A stretch of 64,000 nucleotides of DNA from Actinomycetes bacterium (GTDB lineage Bacteria > Actinomycetota > Actinomycetes > Actinomycetales > Dermatophilaceae): the NCBI GenBank assembly GCA_023420415.1, contig JAEZWF010000040.1, positions 62,001 through 126,000 of the forward strand, in the 5' to 3' direction. Position numbers and translations under genes: made by a program. Under the pieces are notes generated by a model. It searched no databases and was not told the DNA's origin. It saw only the letters and a list, made by a program, of their open reading frames with translations. This document shows positions 59,727-64,000 of this stretch, piece after piece (the first letter of the stretch is position 1; every line of letters starts with the position of its first letter).

Positions 59727-59746
59727 CCCGACAGCATACTGCGCCG

Positions 59747-59877
59747 ATGGAGACAGTCACCCTGTGGCGCCCGGCCGGGCCTGAGGAGCTCGCACTGGTG
59801 CATTCCCCGCCGAGGATCTCGAGGAGCTCAACCGGCACATCGTCGGCTTGATCCAAGTCGTTCGCGAGTTCCGATAA
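59747..59877 (+). pseudogene. Remnant of an ADP-ribosylation/crystallin J1-type gene, internally deleted
   Basis: The first 18 codons read METVTLWRPAGPEELALV, the typical start of this small conserved family. After GCATTCCC the frame changes and the next 22 codons give PAEDLEELNRHIVGLIQVV and REFR then a stop, which is the typical end of the same family. The middle of roughly 100 residues is gone. This is an internal deletion that also shifts the frame. The family match is from memory of the conserved ends. Confidence 0.72.
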
Positions 59878-59931
59878 CACCTCGACCGCCGCAGAGGTCG
59901 GACGTGGTTGCGGGACGCGTAAACTGCACTC

Positions 59932-60180
59932 ATGACCGCCGGAATGGACGAGATCACGCAGTTGGCGTTGACGCTCCCGGTGGATCAACGCGCCCAGGTT
60001 GCCCACGCGCTACTGGCCAGCCTCGATGACCCGGCCGATTCGGCCGAGGTCCACGAGGCGTGGACGGCAGAGATCAAGTCTCGGGTCGATGACATCACCA
60101 GTGGTCGTGTGCAGACCATTTCCCATGACGAGGTCAAGGCTCAGCTCGCGGCGGATCGTGCCGCGAGGCAGCAGCGGTGA
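59932..60180 (+). CDS. Addiction-module antitoxin component (TIGR02574-like)
   Basis: The product has 82 residues. ITQLALTLPVDQRAQVAHALLASLDD followed by VHEAWTAEIKSRVDDI and ISHDEVKAQL is the pattern of the putative addiction module component family paired with RelE/ParE toxins. TAAACT lies 6 bases before the ATG, which suggests a leaderless mRNA. The stop overlaps the toxin GTG (GTGA). The gene looks intact although its toxin is broken. Confidence 0.85.
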   Translation: MTAGMDEITQLALTLPVDQRAQVAHALLASLDDPADSAEVHEAWTAEIKSRVDDITSGRVQTISHDEVKAQLAADRAARQQR

Positions 60181-60494
60181 CGCTGAACGTTCGCTAACAC
60201 CCCGAGGCGCTTGCCGAGCTTCGCGCCGACGTGGCTTGGTATGAAGACCGTGGCGTCGGGCTCGGCGACCGGTTCGAAGGCGCTGTCGACGAAGTCATTG
60301 ACACCGCTCTCGAATGGCCGGAGTCTGGGGCGATCTGGCCCGGTTGGGACAGCATCCCCGCCGTGAGGTCGCGTCGCGTGGCTGGCTTTCCCTACCGACT
60401 TGTCTATCTCGTTCAGACCACCGAGCTCGTCGTCCTCGCTCTCGCGCACGACAAGCGCCTGCCGGGCTACTGGCGCGAGCGGGCCCGAGACTGA
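60177..60494 (+). pseudogene. ParE/RelE-type toxin, broken by a stop at codon 7
   Basis: The frame from GTG at 60177 gives VTLNVR, then TAA at 60195-60197, then HPEALAELRADVAWYEDRGVGLGDRF through FPYRLVYLVQTTELVVLALAHDKRLPGYW, a standard ParE-like toxin body. Family members have an aromatic residue where the stop is (TAC or TTC to TAA is a likely change). A restart at GTG 60231 would lose the first strand, so the toxin is probably inactive. Confidence 0.8.
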
Positions 60495-60500
60495 CCGGTT

Positions 60501-61199
60501 TCAGTCGGTGGCGGCCCAGCCGGCGGCGATGAACTCCTTGAGGTGCCGTCCCTTCGGTGAGTCCGGACCACCGTGCGCATCCCTCACTGTCTTCTTCGCG
60601 CTGCGCCCGAGGTCGCCGGCGCGGGCATCGTTGGCACTGCTGGTCAACGCCCCCACGGCGAACAGGTAGGCCCAGGGGTAGAACTCGCGGTCCCGTCCGG
60701 GATTCACCTTGACGATCGCCTGGATGAACTCCTGCGCCATCGGGTCGAACAGCTCGTGGATGATGCCCCGCTCGTGGCTCGACGGGTCGGCGGCCTCGCG
60801 CAGCACGAGCCGCGCGAACCACACGTCGGTCGGGCTCTCGTGCAGGCGCAGGACGGGGTCGGCGAACGCCGCGGCTAGCTGGTGGGCTGCGTCCGGCGCG
60901 TCGAAGTCGACGGCGCGCAGCATCTCGCGTCGCTCCTCGTTGAGGTACTGCCGCCGCAGGAAGACCTCACGGTAGAGACCGAGTTTGCTCTCGAAGTGGT
61001 AGACGACGAGGGAGAGCTTTGCCTCAGCCGCGGCCGCGATCGCGCGCATGGTCGCTGCGTGGTAGCCCTCCTGCGCGAAGACCATCTCGGCGGCCTGGAG
61101 GATCCGCTCCCTGCGGTTCGCCCCTGCCCCCGACGGGGATTCCTTCGTCACGTCGCCTCCAGCAGCCGAGCCCGGGACCCTCGCCCGCGCGGTCCGCAT
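60501..61199 (-). CDS. TetR-family transcriptional regulator
   Basis: The product has up to 232 residues. The HTH is ERILQAAEMVFAQEGYHAATMRAIAAAAEAKLSLVVYHFESKLGLYREVF, with a C-terminal ligand domain including SPTDVWFARLVLREAADPSSHERGIIHELF. An in-frame GTG at 61151 with GGAGG 4 bases upstream may be the true start, giving 216 residues. It is divergent from the CocE-type hydrolase, and a perfect 18-base palindrome lies between the two. It probably represses that hydrolase gene and itself. Confidence 0.88.
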   Translation of the reverse strand: MRTARARVPGSAAGGDVTKESPSGAGANRRERILQAAEMVFAQEGYHAATMRAIAAAAEAKLSLVVYHFESKLGLYREVFLRRQYLNEERREMLRAVDFDAPDAAHQLAAAFADPVLRLHESPTDVWFARLVLREAADPSSHERGIIHELFDPMAQEFIQAIVKVNPGRDREFYPWAYLFAVGALTSSANDARAGDLGRSAKKTVRDAHGGPDSPKGRHLKEFIAAGWAATD

Positions 61200-61225
61200 T
61201 ATCCCCGGCGCCAGCGTTCGTGGTC

Positions 61226-61254
61226 TTGACGAACGTACTGTACGTACGTACAGT
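61226..61254 (+). promoter_or_regulatory. Promoter and 18-bp perfect palindromic operator for the CocE-type hydrolase
   Basis: TTGACG (61226-61231) and TACAGT (61249-61254) are spaced by exactly 17 bases. ACTGTACGTACGTACAGT at 61237-61254 is a perfect palindrome covering the spacer and -10 box. This is the expected layout for repression by the divergent TetR protein. The ATG at 61261 is out of frame with the hydrolase. Confidence 0.75.
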
Positions 61255-61309
61255 CAGATTATGGCGCGGCCGACAGAGCCGCGCCGACCCGGTCGAGGAG
61301 GCGGTCGCA

Positions 61310-63061
61310 GTGGACACGGTCGAGGCACACACTCAGGGGCAGGTGCAGGCGCCCGCGGGCATGGTCATCGACTGGGACGTCCCGGTCCCGATGAGCGACG
61401 GCACCGTGCTGCGGGCCGACGTCTTCCGCCCGAGCGACGGCGGCCCACACCCCGTCCTGATGACCTACGGCCCCTACGCCAAGGGGCTGTCTTTCCAGCA
61501 GGCCTACCCCGTGCAGTGGGAGTCGCTGGTCACCAACCACCCGGAGGTCACCGAGGGCACCTCCACCCGCTTCGCCAACTGGGAGACGTGCGACCCCGAG
61601 CGCTGGGTGCCGTTCGGGTATGCCGTGGTGCGCGTCGACTCTCGCGGCGCCGGCATGTCTCCCGGCCGGATCAACCACTGGTCACCGCGGGAGACCCAGG
61701 ACTACTACGAGTGCATCGAGTGGGCCGGTGAGCAACCGTGGTCGACCGGCAAGGTCGGCCTGCTCGGCGTCTCCTACTACGCGGCGAACCAGTGGCAGGT
61801 CGCCGCCCTGCGCCCCCCACACCTCGCCGCGATCTGCCCGTTCGAGGGCTTCTCCGACTACTACCGCGACTGCAACCGCCACGGCGGCATCCTGTGCACC
61901 TTCCTCGTGCGCTGGTACCCGCTCCAGGTGATGAACGTCCAGCACGGCCTCGGCGAGCGCGGCCGGACCAGCGCCGTGACCGGACGGCCGATCGCCGGCA
62001 CCGAGACCCTGAGCGACGAGGAGCTCGCGGCCAACCGCATCGACGTGCGCCAGGAACTGCTCGACCACCCGCTGCTCGACGACTACTACCGGGTGCGCAA
62101 CGCCGCCCTGGAACAGATCGAGGTTCCGGTTCTCTCCTGCGGCAACTGGGGCGGCCAGGGCCTGCACCTGCGCGGCAACGTCGAGGGCTTCCTGCGGGCT
62201 GGGTCCGCCCACAAGTGGCTGGAGCTGCACGGCCGTGAGCACTGGACCGAGTTCTACACCGACTACGGTGTCGGCCTGCAGAAGGCGTTCTTCGACCACT
62301 TCCTCAAGGGGGAGCAGAACGGGTGGGACGAGCGTCCGCCCATCAAGCTCCAGGTCCGCACGGTCGACGGGTTCCGCGAGCGCGACGAGACCACCTGGCC
62401 GCTGGACCGCACCGAGTGGACGACCCTGCACCTCGATGCCGCCCATCACACCCTGGCGGCGGCCCCGGTGGGCGAGGAGTCCACCGCGTCGTTTGTGCCG
62501 GCCGACGGGGCGGTGGACTTCGACACCGCGCCGTTCGAGGTCGAGACCGAATTCACCGGACCGGCGTCGGTCCGGCTGTTCGTCTCCTCCACCACGAGCG
62601 ATGCCGACCTCTTCGTGACCCTGCGGCTCTTTGGCCCCGACGACCGCGAGGTGCTGTTCCTCGGCGCGGTCGAGCCGAACGCACCGGTGACCCAGGGGTG
62701 GCTGCGCGCATCACACCGCGAGCTCGACCCCGCACGCAGCACGCCGTGGCGTCCAGTCCACCCGCACACCGCGACCCAGCCGCTCGTGCCCGGTGAGATC
62801 TGCCAGCTGGACATCGAGCTGTGGCCGACGTCCATCGTGGTCCCGGCTGGCCACCGCCTTCGACTCACCGTCTCGGGTCGGGATTTCGAGCACGGTCTCC
62901 CCGGTCCACTGCCCATGATCTACGGCGTCGAGCAGCGCGGGTCATCCGTCCACCTCCATGACGACCCCGTCGACCGGCCCGCCGAGTTGCTCGCGTCGAC
63001 GACCACCCTGCACACCGGTGGGAGCCACGTCGCACAGCTCCTGCTGCCAAGGATCCCCTGA
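61310..63061 (+). CDS. CocE/NonD-type hydrolase (X-Pro dipeptidyl-peptidase-like)
   Basis: The product is a 583-residue serine hydrolase of the S15/CocE family. The N-terminal domain starts VIDWDVPVPMSDGTVLRADVFRP; the nucleophile is in KVGLLGVSYYAANQWQVAAL (Ser near residue 160). The C-terminal jelly-roll domain (XPDP-C) begins near residue 350 with VRTVDGFRERDETTWPLDRTEW and includes GPASVRLFVSSTTSDADLFVTLR. It has no signal peptide. GTG at 61310 has GAGGAGG upstream. The stop overlaps the next gene start (TGATG). The substrate may be an amide or ester; it is unknown. Confidence 0.88.
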   Translation: MDTVEAHTQGQVQAPAGMVIDWDVPVPMSDGTVLRADVFRPSDGGPHPVLMTYGPYAKGLSFQQAYPVQWESLVTNHPEVTEGTSTRFANWETCDPERWVPFGYAVVRVDSRGAGMSPGRINHWSPRETQDYYECIEWAGEQPWSTGKVGLLGVSYYAANQWQVAALRPPHLAAICPFEGFSDYYRDCNRHGGILCTFLVRWYPLQVMNVQHGLGERGRTSAVTGRPIAGTETLSDEELAANRIDVRQELLDHPLLDDYYRVRNAALEQIEVPVLSCGNWGGQGLHLRGNVEGFLRAGSAHKWLELHGREHWTEFYTDYGVGLQKAFFDHFLKGEQNGWDERPPIKLQVRTVDGFRERDETTWPLDRTEWTTLHLDAAHHTLAAAPVGEESTASFVPADGAVDFDTAPFEVETEFTGPASVRLFVSSTTSDADLFVTLRLFGPDDREVLFLGAVEPNAPVTQGWLRASHRELDPARSTPWRPVHPHTATQPLVPGEICQLDIELWPTSIVVPAGHRLRLTVSGRDFEHGLPGPLPMIYGVEQRGSSVHLHDDPVDRPAELLASTTTLHTGGSHVAQLLLPRIP

Positions 63062-63986
63062 TGTCGTCGGCCACCACCGCCCGGTTCGCGCCGCCGGAAA
63101 GGGCACAAGAAGTCAGCGACGGCATCTTCGCGTGGATCCAGCCCGACGGCAGCTGGTGGATCAACAACACGGGCTTCCTCGTGTCCTCCACCGGTGTCGT
63201 GTCGATCGACTCCTGCTCGACTGTCGACCGCACCCGCGCCTACCTGCGCTCCATCGCCTTCGTGACCGATCTGCCGGTGCGCACCCTGGTCAACACCCAT
63301 CACCACGGCGACCACACCTTCGGCAACCACCTGTTCACCACGGCCACGGTCGTCGGCCACGAGAACTGCGACCGGCGCTGCAGGCGTGGGGCCTACCCCG
63401 CTCCGAGCCTTTCTGGACGCCCGTCGACTGGGGCGAGGTCCGGCTGGCTCCGCCCACCCTGACGTTCCGCGACCACGTGGACCTGTGGGTCGACGACCTG
63501 CGTTGCGAGGTGCGGCACTTCGGTCGGGCGGCGCACACCGACAACGACTCGGTCGTCTGGGTGCCCGAGCGGAGGGTGCTCTTCAGCGGCGACCTGCTCT
63601 TCAACGGTGGCACGCCGTTCCTGCTCCAGGGCTCGGTCGTCGGCGCTTGCCGGACCATCGAAGACCTGCGTGCCCTCGGCCCCGAGACTGTCGTGCCCGG
63701 GCACGGCCCCGTGTGCGGACCCGACGCGCTGGACGCCGCCACGGCGTACCTCGACTTCGTTCTCGACCTCGCCCGGGCCGGGCGGTCGGCCGGGCTGACC
63801 CCGCTCGAGCTGGCGCAGGAGACCGACCTCGGTGAGTTCGCCGAGCTCATCGACCACGAGCGGATCGTCGGCAACCTCCACCGGGCCTACGCCGACCTCG
63901 ACGGGCGCACCGAGGTGGACCTGGCGGGGGCGCTCGAGGACATGGTCACCTACAACGGCGGCCGCCCCCTGACCTGCCTCGCCTAA
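63061..63986 (+). pseudogene. Metallo-beta-lactamase-fold hydrolase, one-base frameshift
   Basis: The first part (MSSATTARFAPPERAQEVSDGIFAW) has the metal motif TLVNTHHHGDHTFGNHLF near residues 79-96. The frame breaks at about 63374, where adding one G in ACCGGCG would continue as ALQAWGLPRSEPFWTPVDWGE. The rest reads VRHFGRAAHTDNDSVVWVPERRVLFSGDLLFNG and TVVPGHGP, which hold the remaining metal ligands. The whole would be about 309 residues. It is translationally coupled to the CocE-type gene. Sequencing error is possible. Confidence 0.8.
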
Positions 63987-64000
63987 CCATCCCCACACCC

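Larger units (their letters stand above)
1441..61625. repeat. Hyper-iterated octamer GTATGCCG, about 60 copies
   Basis: Copies occur on both strands in about equal number, in genes and between genes, mostly as GGTATGCCGCG or CGTATGCCGCG. Examples: 1441, 5652, 12873, 17059, 22201, 41022, 42487, 53669 and 61618 on the plus strand; 1729, 6245, 15069, 21071, 34999-35008, 45397, 51113-51120 and 56180 on the minus strand. Base composition alone predicts about 2 copies. Confidence 0.85.

Noticed and set aside
60231..60494. An intact toxin gene starting at GTG 60231
   Set aside because: It would lack the first strand of the ParE fold, and the antitoxin stop overlaps the earlier GTG as in intact modules.
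1441..61625. GTATGCCG as an FtsK-orienting (KOPS-like) sequence
   Set aside because: Copies are about equal on both strands across the window, whereas KOPS is strongly skewed. A genome-wide test is still needed.
61261..61731. A 156-codon gene starting at the ATG 6 bases after the TACAGT box
   Set aside because: It is out of frame with the CocE-type hydrolase that occupies this region and has no recognisable content.

Overview
The window is very GC-rich, has back-to-back genes with ATGA, GTGA and TGATG stop/start overlaps, menaquinone genes, a DtxR/IdeR-type iron box and 13E12-type HNH genes. This points to a high-GC Gram-positive (Actinobacteria), probably Micrococcales close to Intrasporangiaceae. 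The family is inference; the phylum is well supported. Every feature was read by eye from the sequence and its translations; no database search was run. Layout, left to right: (1) 1-7123, minus strand: a second, incomplete complex I cluster (nuoA, B, C, then H, I, J, K running off the left edge). It has no nuoD; an MmpL transporter/TetR pair on the opposite strand sits where nuoD is expected. (2) 7168-10763: a frameshifted membrane protein gene, a GNAT acetyltransferase, an alpha/beta hydrolase and a 13E12/HNH gene. (3) 10958-14899: 2-oxoacid:ferredoxin oxidoreductase korAB and rarD. (4) 14910-19909: an iron-box-controlled siderophore uptake operon (binding lipoprotein, two permeases, ATPase, siderophore-interacting reductase). 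(5) 20138-22174: a Tat-secreted PhoX phosphatase behind a PHO-box-like promoter. (6) 22286-41156, minus strand: the complete 14-gene nuoA-N operon, followed by a polyprenyl diphosphate synthase and preceded by a geranylgeranyl-reductase-family (MenJ-like) gene. (7) 41416-45230: menG, menF, menD. (8) 45258-47790: a DUF1479 dioxygenase-like gene divergent from a ROK regulator. (9) 47858-49698: a WXG100-like protein with a lipase-like hydrolase. (10) 49793-55296: a five-gene operon of ATP-grasp ligase, S51/cyanophycinase-like protein, two esterases and an M20 peptidase, function unknown. (11) 55390-59726: menC, gpx, a hypothetical gene, vapBC and menB. (12) 59747-64000: gene wreckage (an internally deleted ADP-ribosylation-family gene, a ParE-like toxin with a nonsense codon), a TetR divergent from a CocE-type hydrolase, and a frameshifted metallo-beta-lactamase-fold gene. 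The coherent theme is respiration: complex I twice, the menaquinone ring pathway (menF, D, C, B, G), its prenyl tail synthase and a probable side-chain reductase are interleaved, and korAB could supply reduced ferredoxin. No tRNA, rRNA, CRISPR array or insertion sequence was seen, and no gap without a gene exceeds about 300 bases. The strongest non-genic signal is an 8-mer, GTATGCCG (mostly inside GGTATGCCGCG/CGCGGCATACC). I counted about 60 copies on both strands, against roughly 2 expected from base composition. At three gene ends two copies face each other and form terminator-like hairpins, two of them with perfect 19-bp stems. The only arrangement I know like this is the DNA uptake sequences of Neisseria and Pasteurellaceae. 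A second dispersed repeat, a nested hairpin of about 45-55 bases, occurs four times between genes and supplies the last codons and stop of menC. Many first genes of operons have a TANNNT box 5-8 bases before the start codon, which suggests leaderless transcripts and was used to choose starts.
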